Below are positions 1-11,566 of a stretch of DNA of 64,000 nt, one piece after another; positions within the stretch are counted from its first letter, which is position 1, and each line of letters opens with the position of its first letter. A program made the position numbers and the translations under genes. The notes beneath the pieces are model-generated. The model was not told the origin of the DNA, did no database searches, and saw only the letters and a program-made list of their open reading frames with translations. The DNA is taken from positions 9,610,001 through 9,674,000 of the forward strand of contig WOAB01000040.1 of NCBI GenBank assembly GCA_027886185.1. The letters run 5' to 3'. This DNA comes from Rheum nobile (lineage: Eukaryota > Streptophyta > Magnoliopsida > Caryophyllales > Polygonaceae).

Positions 1-291
1 AAAGCTTACTAACTCACTAGTTCTCGTTGAGTTCTTTCGGTACATCATCCGAATGCGAACAGTCAAGTCACCAGAATAGCCGATCGGACAAGACCTGATC
101 TTCTATTCTTTGAGGATAAGTTGTATTTCGATTCATTTCTGTTATCACTTGATCAATACATCATAATATAATCTTGCTCCTATTTCATATGTAGTTGATT
201 GTTTATTTGGTTTGGATTTACCACACTCTATCCGATCGACTCGTTACCCCGTCTAAGGCAATTTAGGTTGATTGATCTTTTTGCCCCAACA
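1..291 (+). repeat. TAT-1 5' LTR, 3'-terminal part only
   Basis: Near-identical to 16169-16459, including the end in CCAACA or CCAAAACA. The LTR end is set by the PBS-like sequence that follows. The missing 5' part, roughly 375 bp judging from the other copy, lies upstream of the window. Confidence 0.9.
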
Positions 292-296
292 CAATT

Positions 297-314
297 TGGC
301 GCCCACTGTGGGGC
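297..314 (+). other. TAT-1 primer binding site
   Basis: TGGCGCCCACTGTGGGG lies a few bases after the LTR end. TGGCGCC-type sites at this position are usual in plant Gypsy elements. The priming tRNA was not identified. Confidence 0.7.
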
Positions 315-349
315 AACTTGCCGATCACCATCTCAAGAATCCTCCAACC

Positions 350-2721
350 ATGATTGTCAATCTACCTACCGATATCGAGGAGCCAAGCCTCGAAGACGAC
401 TCCCAAACTCAAGGAAACACAACCGAAAACCCGACTCTGAACCAACTCCAAGAGCTTGCCCAAAAAATGACCACCCTCCAAGATGACCTCGCCCAGCAAC
501 GTCAAAAGACCGAAGCTCTGGCAGCCTTGTCCACCCAATCTCAGGCCGAGATCGCACAACTAACTCGTGAAAATGAGTCTCTTAGATCGCAGGTACAATC
601 GATGGTCTCTGGATCCAGACAAGCGCCCGTCCATAGCAACGTCCAGATGCGTCTTAACATGGATAGCATCGAGCTAACTCCCCCAAGCGTCCGACGCCCC
701 GGATATACGGAGGGTACATCTCAAACTCCTTTAGTCAATCCATTTTCGACTAACAATGTTACTTTCTCCACACCGATCGGGTCAGCAAGAATCTGAATCG
801 ACGAACCACAGGTTACCAATCCCCCCGATATCCTGGCTCTCGTCCAACAGACGCTCAGTCAGCACATGAAGGCACTCAATGATCGCATCACTAGAATTCT
901 CGGAGTCCCACAGCCGATCGAGAAAGAAGCATCGGACAGATACGAAGAATCTCCGTTCATCGAAGAAATCGCCAGAGTCGAGATCCCTAAGAAGTTCAAC
1001 CTTCCTAGCATGATGACTTTCGACGGCACCAACGATCCAGACGATCACATCTCTCTCTATAAACAAAAATTAATGACTGCATCTGTTCCAAGGGAGAGCC
1101 GCGAGGCTATCATGTGAAAAAGCTTTGGCACAATTCTCGCGGGTCCCGTACTAACCTGATTTATGCGTTTGCCTCAGGGTACGATCACCTTGTTGGTAGA
1201 TCTGGTCAATGCTTTTAAAGTCCAATTCGCCAACAGTCGGAGACTCGAAAGGCAGTCAAGCAATCTCTATCGAATCACCCAAAGGTATAATGAACCCCTC
1301 CGAAGCTATCTTAACAGGTACAACAAGGAAAAGGTCGCGATCCCCCATTGCGATGTCACCACCTCCATCGAAGCCTTCAGACAAGGTTTGATCAAAGATA
1401 GCAACCTCTACAACGAGATCACCAAGTACCCGTGCAGAAGCTTCGAAGACGTCCAAGCCAAGACCATGGCTGAGGTACGTTTAGAAGAAGATCGCGAGTC
1501 GCGAAAGGCATCCCACGGACCCGATCATTCCGATCGCAAATCCTCTTCCAACAGTCGCCAAGACAGACGCCATCATTTGTACCCTTGTGGTCGGAGCGAG
1601 CAAAGTCAGGTAAACTCCTTCCAAGACAGGTCTCAAGACTGGAAAGACGGTCCGACACAGCCTCCCAGGGTTCAATCTTACAACTTCAATGTTTCTGTGT
1701 CGGAGCTCGTCAAGAGTTCGACATATATGGGAAAGAAGTAAGATGGCCCCGAAAGAGCGACCGACCAGACGTCAAGAAGGACATGAGCAGATGGTGAGAA
1801 TTCCATGGTGACCATGGTCACTCGACGGAGGAATGTATCGCATTGTGCAAAGAGGTCGCTAGGTTGCTTGCACAAGGCCTCTTACGCGACGTAATCTCGG
1901 AACGGGCCAAATCCCCCATGGAACGACGAGACCAGGTAAAACCCGATAAACCCCCATCTCATGTCCATACAAAAATTATCAATACTATTTCAAGAGGCTC
2001 GGACGTATGTGGAAACACGTACTCCGCGGCAAAAAGGCATGCGAGAGAAAGAAAAAGCAACAAGCCCGAGGTACCAGAGTTTGGACGACCCAAGGTCTCT
2101 AACCTCCCAACGGTCATGTTCGACGAATCCGACGTTGACGAGTCGGAAAACCATCATGACAGTCTGATAATTTCTCTGTCTATTAGAAACTGTTTGATAC
2201 GTAGAGTACTAATCGATACATGAAGTTCAACCAACCTCTTGACCTTCGACGCCCTCAAAGGGATGGGTCTGGGTGAAGATGACCATGTCAAGAAATCGAC
2301 TTCACTAGTTGGGTTCATCGGCGAAGTCAAACACACTATTGGCGAATTCAATCTTACGACATACGCCAAAGGAATAAACGAACAGGTAAAATTCCTAGTC
2401 TTGGACTGTCTGTCTCCCTACAATTGCCTTCTTGGCAGGCCTTGGATACACGCGATGAAGGCAGTATCCTCAACGTACCATCAGACCATCAAGTTTCCAA
2501 CCAAATGGGGAGTTCAAGAGATCAAAGGCGACCAAAGGATGGCCAAGGAATGCTATGTCGCCTCCATGAAAAGCGCGGTCGAACCAAAGATCACATAGCA
2601 ATTATAGCTCGGCGAAGGATCCAGTCGATACGTCGAACCAGAGATGGAAAAAATCGACGAGATTGCACTAGATCCTTCAAAGCCAAACCAAACGGTAAGG
2701 GTCGGGTCGGACCTAGACGAC
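350..2721 (+). pseudogene. TAT-1 gag-protease, degenerate
   Basis: The most plausible gag start is the ATG at 350. The frame runs to 1741 with stops at 794 and 1115 and another near 1158. It includes a Gag core (around 900-1500) rich in Phe, Arg and Leu motifs such as RLPQGTIT and RSYLNRYNKE. A frame change near 1700-1750 leads to a zinc-knuckle-like FHGDHGHSTEEC at about 1800. The retropepsin follows at about 2100-2600. Its catalytic DTG is broken: the codons read Asp, Thr and then TGA at 2221, followed by the expected Ser-Ser-Thr-Asn-Leu, and the later signature LLGRPWIHAM is intact. The reading continues to 2721, where E2 is inserted just before the RT. Gag forms the capsid and the protease processes the polyprotein. 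This copy cannot make an active protease. Confidence 0.85.
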
Positions 2722-4106
2722 TGATATAATTTTTCAGTCGTGCGCGCTATCAAAGTAATCCTAATATGCAACTAGAGTATAGCATGCAAGTAAGGAGTCG
2801 AACCCAAGGGAATTAACACGTCAATTTCTATGTAATTACTAATTTATCAACTTTAAAGAACAAATGGGGGGGGGGGGGGGGATTGGTTTTTCTACTAAGA
2901 CTACTCAAATAAAATAACACCAAAATCAAGTTTAAGAAAATAAGATTAAAAGAAGTTTCACCTAGCAAGTTTCCACACAACAATTAACCAAGTTGATCAT
3001 CGATTCTTCTCATGTTCATATTTATCCTATGGATTGTTCCAATTATGATCTTGTTTATATTAACAAGCCAACCGGTCTTGCTAACACTTACCAATTGATA
3101 ACCTAGAAGACCTTCTAAGTTGGTTCAATCAATAGCATAAAGCGTAAGATTAACGGATTGTAAACAAAGACTCAACACCGCAAGTATGTCATGCAAATCA
3201 ATTTCCTTTTCACAATTGAACTCAATTTACCAATTTCATGCAATTGTGATTGCTACCTATGATTAGGGATTCCACCGTCTATCCCAAATCTAGCACCTAA
3301 ATTACTATAGATTTAAACTAGGAGATCAATCTAGCCAAATAGATAGTAATAGAAATATGCTCAAGGAAATCAATACCAAATCCAAAGGGGTGAACAAGAG
3401 AGATGAACCTTACAACCAGATTAACTGTGTGCTTCCACGCTAGGCAAAACAAGGGTTTAGTTCTTGCTCATGTTCTTCACAAACTTTGAATCCAAAAGAA
3501 AGACAAAAGAAAACTAAAAATGTTCTTCAGAGAAAACACAGGGAGATCGGGGTGGCTGCCAGTCTAGACGTGGCTCCTTATAAACCTAATCCGAGCCCAA
3601 TTAATTACCAATTAACTCAGCAAAACGAAACCGCCAAGCAGTTGAAGAAAATGGAGAATGTTCAGTCGCACAGCAAACCGCGGGCGGCCGCGAGCGCGGG
3701 AGGTCACGGTTTTTGGCTCCCCAACATTCTGTTAAAATCTGATAACCGCGACCAGAAGCGATCGCGGGAGGTCGCGATTATCGGCTCGCCAATGTTCTGC
3801 TGGAGTCTTATAACCGCGATCGCGGTAGGCCTCTTAGGCTCGCGGTTTCCACTCCAGCAACTTCTGTCTTCTGATCACCAGCTTCCTTCATGGTTCCCGT
3901 CTTCAACTCGCAAGTGCTTCCAAAAACATCCACAATGCAGCTCCGCACCTCAAACACCAACTTACCTCCAAAACTCTGTAAATCCTATGATTTAACCACT
4001 TCTCACCTTTTCTCCGGATTACAGAAATATCCCATAAATCAAATCCAAATCTCCTCAATAATATGCTAATAACTACTAGTTGCGCTATGTAAAATACCGC
4101 TTATCA
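2722..4106 (-). repeat. E2 3' LTR
   Basis: 1385 bp, nearly identical to 8239-9620. Contains GC-rich inverted-repeat modules at 3675-3848 and a run of 16 G at 2866-2881 where the sister LTR has 7. An open frame of about 170 codons on the + strand (3486-3995) recurs in the sister LTR only because the LTRs are copies. It is antisense to the element and is not called as a gene. Confidence 0.95.
3675..3848. repeat. GC-rich inverted-repeat modules in E2 3' LTR
   Basis: Three consecutive modules, each bounded by AACCGCG and CGCGGTT-like inverted ends around cores such as CGATCGCGG. Compared with the sister LTR several CG dinucleotides have become TG or CA, as expected of cytosine-methylation decay. 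Confidence 0.8.
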
Positions 4107-5423
4107 AATTCCCTCATACTTAAACCTTGCTCGTCCTCGAGTAAGCTAAAAGAAAACTCACTCCTCCAATCAGCACACAGGTTTCAGAAAGTATAAGAAA
4201 AAATGATACTAACAATTACAAGACTAAACACTTAGCCTCCCAACAACCAAATATGAGTAATGCATTATAATCTAATCCTAGCTCCTATCTAGCTCCTTAT
4301 CGCTCCATGAGTGATCCTACCCGATCTCCTTATAACACCACTTCTTATGACGCCAACGCCAGAATGATCCTAAAAATTCACTCTCTTTTTTTCTTTGCAC
4401 TCATTTTGCCTAGGCGCCCTTTCGGGTTTTCACCTAGCCACTCATTTCATTTTGCTAGATATCTCACATATTGCTCACATCACTCAAGTCCATTTTTGCA
4501 CCAACCTAGAGTCAGTCGGACTACCTGCTTTTTACCTGAACTGCTCTTTCGGGTTTTCAGCTCATCCCAGGATTTTGGTTGCCTTTTTCTCATATTTTTG
4601 GCTTTTTCTATTTCAAATTTTTCAAAAATTTATACATATGCCAAACACATAAATACAACACCCTAAAACATGTGAATACATTCTCTCCCCCATACTTAAA
4701 CATTGCATTGTCCTCAATGTAATGAAAGACAAAGTAGAATCACGGGGAAAGAGAAAACATAAGACTCACATACAAGACCGGATGGCCTCTCTCCAATGAA
4801 GCACAAGGTGTGGTAGAAGTGGGATGAGCAACAATGATGATCCAATAATGCACAGCTCATCCAAGACAAGGGGTAACATAGAAGAACTCCATATATAGAT
4901 CCACAAAAGAAGATAATGAATGACGAATACAACAATTCGCCAACTCCCTAAAGGCTTCTGAGCACATACTTGTGATCGCAGTTTGCAACCTACAATCACA
5001 TGCTCTTCTTCTGGAATCCTACCGATAGAGGACCGCTCACCAATCTCGCATCATTCCAAGACTCAATTTTGCCTCAACCTAGTGTTGAGCGAGTCACCTT
5101 CTTTTTGCCTATGCGGCCCTTTCGGGTTTTCCGCATATCCAAGGATTTTCTATGCCTTTTAACACATTTTTTTTTTGAAATGGAAGGACGGACTTACAGT
5201 GGGGAAAACCGCGAGCGGCCGCGATCGCGGGAGGTCGCGGTTTTGGCTGCAGACTGCAACTGAACCTGCGCTTCGGGCATCCTTCCCTAACCACAAACAC
5301 ACTAAAAAGGCAGTTAAAAAGAATGACAAAAATTTCAAAAAAATTAAAACATCACACACCTCGGGTTGCCTCTCGAGAAGCGCCTTATTTAATGTCGTGG
5401 CTCGACATACTACTCGAACAACC
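4107..5423 (-). other. E2 3' non-coding domain with two polypurine tracts and three nested hairpins
   Basis: No coding signal. In element sense it holds, in order: a GC-rich module (5205-5244), a hairpin at 5111-5136, a CATTG/CAATG hairpin (4706-4719) followed by an internal polypurine tract (4682-4698), hairpins at 4536-4560 and 4408-4439, and the terminal polypurine tract abutting the LTR (4107-4122). All three larger hairpins carry CCCGAAA inside an outer stem, with four A between. The layout recurs in E3. Confidence 0.75.
5205..5244. repeat. GC-rich inverted-repeat module in E2 3' domain
   Basis: A palindromic block beginning AAAACCGCG and ending CGCGGTTTT with GCGATCGCGG inside. It closely matches the first module in the E2 LTRs. 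Confidence 0.75.
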
Positions 5424-8153
5424 TCAATCCATAGCATCAGGTTCTTTAGGAACCCTCTCATTTAGCACCTCCTCCTTGAACCATTTATGGAAAGGTTTAA
5501 ACCTTAGACCATTCCTCTTGATATTCGACTCCTTCAGCGGCTCCTCCATCTTAACCTTCTTAGTCGCCTTCCCCCCATACTTGGATTGATCAGGGGGGTG
5601 TTTAAACTCAACTTCTGGGGCCTGCACCAAAGAAGGTAGGAGCTTCGTGCTCGGAGTTAGCACAATGGGGCCAATGCCCAAAAGAGAAATAGGAGACTCA
5701 CCCTTCTCGCCCAGTAAAGTTGTCACTTCCTGTAGATTAGAGGATACAGTAATATCGACATGCGAGTCAACTATAGAATCCTCTATCATAGGTTGCAATT
5801 CATCCAAAGGGTTAGGACTCATTACATCAACAAAGTTCAAAGAGGTATTAACGAGGGGCTTCATATCATATATGTTATATTCAACTTCATCCCCATCAAA
5901 TTCCATAGTTAATTTCCCACTATTAACATCAATTTTTGTTTGTGCTGTTTTCATGAAAGGCCTTCCTAACAATATAGGTGCCGTATGCTCGTCATGTTCC
6001 ATATCCAACACAAAAAAATCAGCAGGAAATATCAAATCACCTACCATGACAAGAACATCTTCAACTACTCCCTTCGGATACACAGTGGACCTATCAGCAA
6101 GTTGAACAACAATTTCGGTCTCATGCAAGGGTCCTAATCCTAGGGATTCATACAAGGAGAAAGGCAAAATATTGATAGATGCACCAAGATCAAGCATACA
6201 TCTTTCAATTTTTGTATCACCTATCACACATGTAATGCTAAACATGCCTGGATCATCACACTTTTTAGGCATTCGCCTTTGAAACACCGCAGACACATGC
6301 TCACTAACTTTGACCTTTTGTTTCCCTTTCATTTTTTGGTTCCTTTTAATAGTGCAGATTTCTTTCAAGAATTTAGCAAACCGAGGAATACTCTTAACCA
6401 ATTTAAGCAAAGGAATGTTTACCTCGCACTTACTGAAGGTCTCGAATATCTCCTTATCATTCTCCGGCCTTCTAGTCTCCTTCAACGCCTTAGGGAAAGG
6501 AGGGACCGGCTTCTGAGAGCATAGAGGTGGAAAGCTTGGACGGACATAATCATCAAGGTGGTCCTGGTCTAAACCGCGGGTGGACGCGGGTTCCGGCGAT
6601 CGCGGTTTTGGAGCTGAGGTTTCTGCAAAATTCTCTGGGGAATAACCGCGATCGGCAGCGATCACTTTAGGTCGCGGTTTTGCTTGCAGACTTTCTTCTG
6701 CAGAATCCAGTGGGTCTTCATCGTCAAAACAGCGATCGCGGTAGGGCGCGGTAGATCGCGGTTTTCTGTTTTCAGACTCTGTAGAACTGTCTTGCAATTC
6801 ACCCTGTTCAGCAATAGGGCTTATGTTCAGCTGCTTTCCACTCCTCAAGGTAACTGCACTCACATTCTCCCTCGGGTTGACTACCGTTTGTGACGGTAGT
6901 TTCCCCGAATCGCGAGCCTCTAGATTACTCACAGCTTGAGCAATTTGTGCCACTTGCTTCTCAAGATTCTGGATGGATGAATTTATTTCAGCATCCTTCT
7001 GCATGATCGACTGAGCCAATGACTTGATCATGTCTTCAGCTGACATGGTTTGTCTAGGGTTGTATTGTGGCCTCGGTTGTTGTTGTGGTTGTAGGAGGTG
7101 GGGATTCTGAACATTTTGCTGATTACTCCACCTGAGATTTGGATGATCTCTATATCTTGGGTTGTAGGTGTTAGAGAATGGATCATATTTTGGTCTTGGT
7201 TGCCATCCTCCTACAGCATTCACCTCGGCATTTGACTCCTGAAGCATTGGGCATAGATCATTTGGATGTCCCACTTCATTACAAATTCCACATGGTCTGG
7301 CTTGTGGTGGAGTGCCATTCAGCATAAAGCACTTCATCATTTCCTTCAACTCATTCACATCAGATTCAATCTTGGACGAAGAACCCACAGCCTTGAGACT
7401 CTCTCTTTTGCTAAATTGCCTGGAGCCTTCAGATAGCTCCTGAAACATCTCAAAAGCTTAGGGAGGAGTTTTGTTCAGAATATTACCTCCACAAGCGGCA
7501 TTCACCATCCTACGCTCCTCATCCGAGAGGCCATTGAACAAGTAGAGGATGAGATCTTGATCACTGTAACCATGGTATGGGCAACTTACACATAACCGCT
7601 TGAATCTCTCGTAATACTCATACAAGCTTTCAGACGCTTGTTGTTCAATAGTAGCAATGGCTCTCTTTAGACTATTCAGCTTTGTGGTCGGGAAGTATTT
7701 CTCAAGAAAAGCTTTCTTCATTTCGGCCCATGTCGTGATGCTTCCCGGGGCAAGATAGTAGAGCCAATCATTTGCACAATCCTTCAAAGTGAACCCAAAC
7801 GCTCTCAACATGATGGTGTCAGCAGTAACACCCATTGGCTTCATGCTAGAACATACCGCATGAAATTGCGCTAAGTGCTTGTTCGGGTCTTCTCCAGCAA
7901 GTCCATGGAAATGAGGTAACTAATGGATCAATCCTGCCTTTAGCTCAAAGTTCACTCCTTCAGCTAACTCAGGAATGGTTATAGCCAAAGGTTGTTGCTC
8001 CAAGTTTGGGGCGGTTAGCTGTCTCAACGTCCTATCAGCCATCTCTGTTTGGTTCAGAAGTTCACGGGTTGCTCTTCGATTCCTGAAAAATGTCCGCTCA
8101 ATTTCTGGATCACAATCAAGAATGGGAGAATCAGTAGCACGGGTGTGAACCAT
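5424..8153 (-). pseudogene. E2 gag-protease polyprotein
   Basis: A single frame of about 910 codons begins with the ATG at 8153 and is interrupted by a TAG at 7920 and a TAA at 7458. N-terminal Gag (about residues 1-260) has the conserved stretch NFELKAGLIH and later CSSCPYHGY and AACGGNILN. A zinc knuckle CGICNEVGHPNDLC follows at about residue 290, then a Gln/Pro-rich linker. The conserved NPRENVSAVTLRSGKQL marks the gag-protease junction. The retropepsin has DLGASINILP and LLGRPFMKTA. The frame ends at 5424 with no RT. The linker between NPREN and protease (6571-6765) contains GC-rich modules translated in frame. Confidence 0.9.
6571..6765. repeat. GC-rich modules inside E2 gag-protease frame
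   Basis: Three blocks with AACCGCG/CGCGGTT ends lie within the translated linker and encode Arg, Pro and Ala-rich peptide. They are the same kind of sequence as in the LTRs of this element. Confidence 0.75.
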
Positions 8154-8216
8154 ACAGAAGGTTCACACCAAAAGTTGATAAACAAACAATTACAAAGAGA
8201 AAGAACAATTATTAAT

Positions 8217-8234
8217 TCCCCGGCAACGGCGCCA
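8217..8234 (-). other. E2 primer binding site
   Basis: On the minus strand TGGCGCCGTTGCCGGGGA follows the 5' LTR end by a few bases. This is a standard plant Gypsy PBS form. It sets the element on the minus strand. Confidence 0.85.
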
Positions 8235-8238
8235 AATT

Positions 8239-9620
8239 TGATAAAATTTTTCAGTCGTGCACGCTATCAAAGTAATCCTAATATGCAACTAGAGTATAGC
8301 ATGCAAGTAAGGAGTCGAACCCAAGGGAATTAACACGTCAATTTCTATGTAATTACTAATTTATCAACTTTAAAGAACAAATGGGGGGGATTGTTTTTTC
8401 TACTAAGACTACTCAAATAAAATAACACCAAAATCAAGTTTAAGAAAATAAGATTAAAAGAAGTTTCACCTAGCAAGTTTCCACACAACAATTAACCAAG
8501 TTGATCATCGATTCTTCTCATGTTCATATTTATCCTATGGATTGTTCCAATTCTGATCTTGTTTATATTAACAAGCCAACCGGTCTTGCTAACACTTACC
8601 AATTGATAACCTAGAAGACCTTCTAAGTTGGTTCAATCAATAGCATAAAGCGTAAGATTAACGGATTGTAAACAAAGACTCAACACCGCAAGTATGTCAT
8701 GCAAATCAATTTCCTTTTCACAATTGAACTCAATTTACCAATTTCATGCAATTGTGATTGCTACCTATGATTAGGGATTCCACCGTCTATCCCAAATCTA
8801 GCACTTAAATTACTATAGATTTAAACTAGGAGATCAATCTAGCCAAATAGATAGTAATAGAAATATGCTCAAGGAAATCAATACCAAATCCAAAGGGGTG
8901 AACAAGAGAGATGAACCTTACAACCAGATTAACTGTGTGCTTCCACGCTAGGCAAAACAAGGGTTTAGTTCTTGCTCATGTTCTTCACAAACTTTGAATC
9001 CAAAAGAAAGACAAAAGAAAACTAAAAATGTTCTTCAGAGAAAACACAGGGAGATCGGGGTGGCTACCAGTCTGGACGTGGCTCCTTCTAAACCTAATCC
9101 GAGCCCAATTAATTACCAATTAACTCAGCAAAACGAAACCGCCAAGCAGTTGAAGAAAACGGAGACTGTTCAGTCGCACAGCAAACCGCGGGCGGCCGCG
9201 AGCGCGGGAGGTCGCGGTTTTTGGCTCCCCAACATTCTGTTAAAATCTGATAACAGCGACCAGAAGCGATCGCGGGAGGTCGCGGTTATCGGCTCGCCAA
9301 TGTTCTGCTGGAGTCTTATAACCGCGATCGCGGTAGGTCGCTTGGGCTCGCGGTTTCCACTCCAGCAACTTCTGTCTTCTGATCACCAGCTTCCTTCATG
9401 GTTCCAGACACCGTCTTCAACTCGCAAGTGCTTCCAAAAACATCCACAATGCAGCTCCGCACCTCAAACACCAACTTACTTCCAAAACTTTGTAAATCCT
9501 ATGATTTAACCACTTCTCACCTTTTCTCCGGATTACAGAAATATCCCATAAATCAAATCCAAATCTCCTCAATAATATGCTAATAACTACTAGTTGCGCT
9601 ATGTAAAATACCGCTTATCA
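8239..9620 (-). repeat. E2 5' LTR
   Basis: 1382 bp, paired with 2722-4106. GC-rich modules at 9183-9358 keep more CG than those in the sister LTR. Confidence 0.95.
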
Positions 9621-9625
9621 ATGAC

Positions 9626-11566
9626 TCGACTAGGCAACAAATATTGGACTTAGTTTGGTCTAATGCTGACTGCTTTGCGTGGTCACATGAAGACATGGTC
9701 GGGATATCTCCAAACATTATTACTCATAAATTAAATGTAGATCCATCTCACCCTCCTGTGAAGCAAAAGCACAAGAAATTCGCCCCCGAGCGGAATAAGA
9801 TCATCGACGACGAAGTCAGGAGCCTGCTAGAAACAGGAAAGATAAGAGAAGTCGACTATCCCGATTGGCTAGCCAACGTGGTTGTGGTCCAAAAGAAAAA
9901 CGGCAAGTGGAGAGTTTGCATCGACTTCACCGACCTTAACAAAGCATGTCCCAAGGACTCCTTCCCACTCCCCCATATCGACGCCATGGTCGACGCGACA
10001 GCAGGACACGAAATGCTATCCTTCATGGATGCGTTCAGTGGATACAATCAGATCCTCATGGAACCAGAAGACCAAGAAAAAACGGCGTTCGTCACAAGTC
10101 AAGGTATTTATTGTTACAAAGTAATTCCCTTCGGACTAAAAAATGCAGGGGCTACTTATCAACGACTAGTCAACAAGATGTTCAAAGACCGGATTGGGGA
10201 CACAATGGAAGTCTACATAGATGACATACCGGTCAAGTCAAAAAAGAAGAAGGATCACGTCGATCACCTCTGCGACGGCTTCGAGGTACTGAAAATATTT
10301 AATATGAAACTAAGTCCTATGAAATGCTCTTTCGGAGTTTTGTCATGGAAATTCTTGGGATATATGGTGACACAAAGAGGAATAGAGGCCAGCCCGGAGC
10401 AGGTCAAAGCCATCATCAACCTCTGATCTCCTCGATGCGTCAAGGACATACAAAAGCTGACAGGTCGAATAGTAGCCCTAAACAGGTTTATCTCAAAGTC
10501 GTCGGACAAGTGCAAACCCTTCCACGACGCTCTCAGAAAGAACAAGTCCTTTCAATGGACGAAAGAACATGAAGTCGCATTTCAAGATCTGAAGAAGTAC
10601 CTGGCCAGCCCCCTACTGTTAGCAAAGCCTAAAGACGACGAGCCACTACTATTGTACCTAGCAGTGTCGGAATCTGCTGTAAGCGCAGTGCTGGTCAGAG
10701 AAGAAGACGGCAAGCAATCGCCGATCTACTATGTCAGTCGAACGCTACTCCCAGCAGAAATGAGGTATTCGTCACTGGAAACACTCGTCCTAGCATTGGT
10801 AATGGCATCGAACAAACTTAAACCCTACTTCGAATCTCATACTATAATTGTTCGCACTAACCATCCCATGAGAGCAGTCATGAGGAAACCAGAATTCACA
10901 AGACGAATGGCTAAATGGGCCATACACCTCAGTGGTTACGAGATCGAATACGAGCCCAGGACGGCGATCAAGTCCCAGGCGTTGGCTGATTTTGTGGCAG
11001 ATTTCAGTCTGACCCTTGAACAGGAAGCCATCAAAGAAGCAACACAATTGCTCGCAACAGAAGAAACAGTTAAATGGGAGCTCCACACAGATGGCGCGTT
11101 GAATGCTAGAGGATCAGGGCTGGGGGTCGTGCTAAAATTGCCACAAGGGGACAAGATAGCCCAAGCCGTAAGATGCGAATGGGACGCGACTAACAATGAA
11201 GCCGAATACGAAGCACTCGTATTTGGGCTCACTTTGGCACGCGACCTAGGAGTCCAAGAAATCGAAGTCATTTACGACTCCCTCCTAGTTGTGAATCAAA
11301 TTCAAGGGTCATACAACGCCAAGGACGACAGAATGATAGCATATCTGGACGTGGTCAAGAAACTGATCGACCAATTCCGAAAGTTCGACATTAGACATGT
11401 TCCTAGAGATCTCAACGCTCAGGCCGATGCACTAGCCAACCTAGGGTCCGTCTTGGATCCGAATGAATTCCCAAATATCCCACTGGCAAACGTCACGACA
11501 CCAGTTGTTCCAAAAACACCCAAGGATCTGAGCACACTGCTGGAAGAACTTGTCTCATTAGAATAG
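9626..11566 (+). pseudogene. TAT-1 reverse transcriptase, RNase H and second RNase H
   Basis: The frame resumes directly after the E2 target duplication. The RT palm shows WRVCIDFTDLNKACPKD, the FGLKNAGATYQ region and the catalytic VYIDD (around 10210). A TGA at 10424 follows the thumb. The first RNase H and connection region run to about 11000 (LALVMASNKLKPYFE). The second RNase H spans about 11080-11440, with HTDGALNARGSG, NNEAEYEAL and the late RDLNAQADALANL. Two RNase H domains are a known feature of Tat elements. The frame ends at 11566 and integrase continues in another frame. Confidence 0.9.

Larger units (their letters stand above)
2722..9620 (-). mobile_element. E2: Athila-like non-autonomous LTR element with gag-protease only
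   Basis: Two LTRs of about 1.38 kb flank a 4.1-kb interior read on the minus strand. The ends are TGATA...TATCA. The flanks acgac (2717-2721) and atgac (9621-9625) form a 5-bp target duplication with one mismatch. The PBS at 8217-8234 and a purine tract next to the other LTR fix the orientation. The interior has a long gag-protease frame and then 1.3 kb without coding signal. RT, RNase H and integrase are absent, so mobilisation would need enzymes from another element. The protease motif DLGAS and the Gag signature resemble the Athila group. Confidence 0.93.

Noticed and set aside
3675..3848. GCGATCGC palindromes as a cyanobacterial HIP1-type signal or bacterial contamination
   Set aside because: The palindromes sit inside plant LTRs and are bounded by plant retrotransposon sequence. 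No bacterial gene is present.
3486..3995. A roughly 170-codon + strand frame that recurs at 8994-9509
   Set aside because: The two copies are the LTR pair of E2, so recurrence is not evidence of selection. It is antisense to the element and crosses the GC modules.
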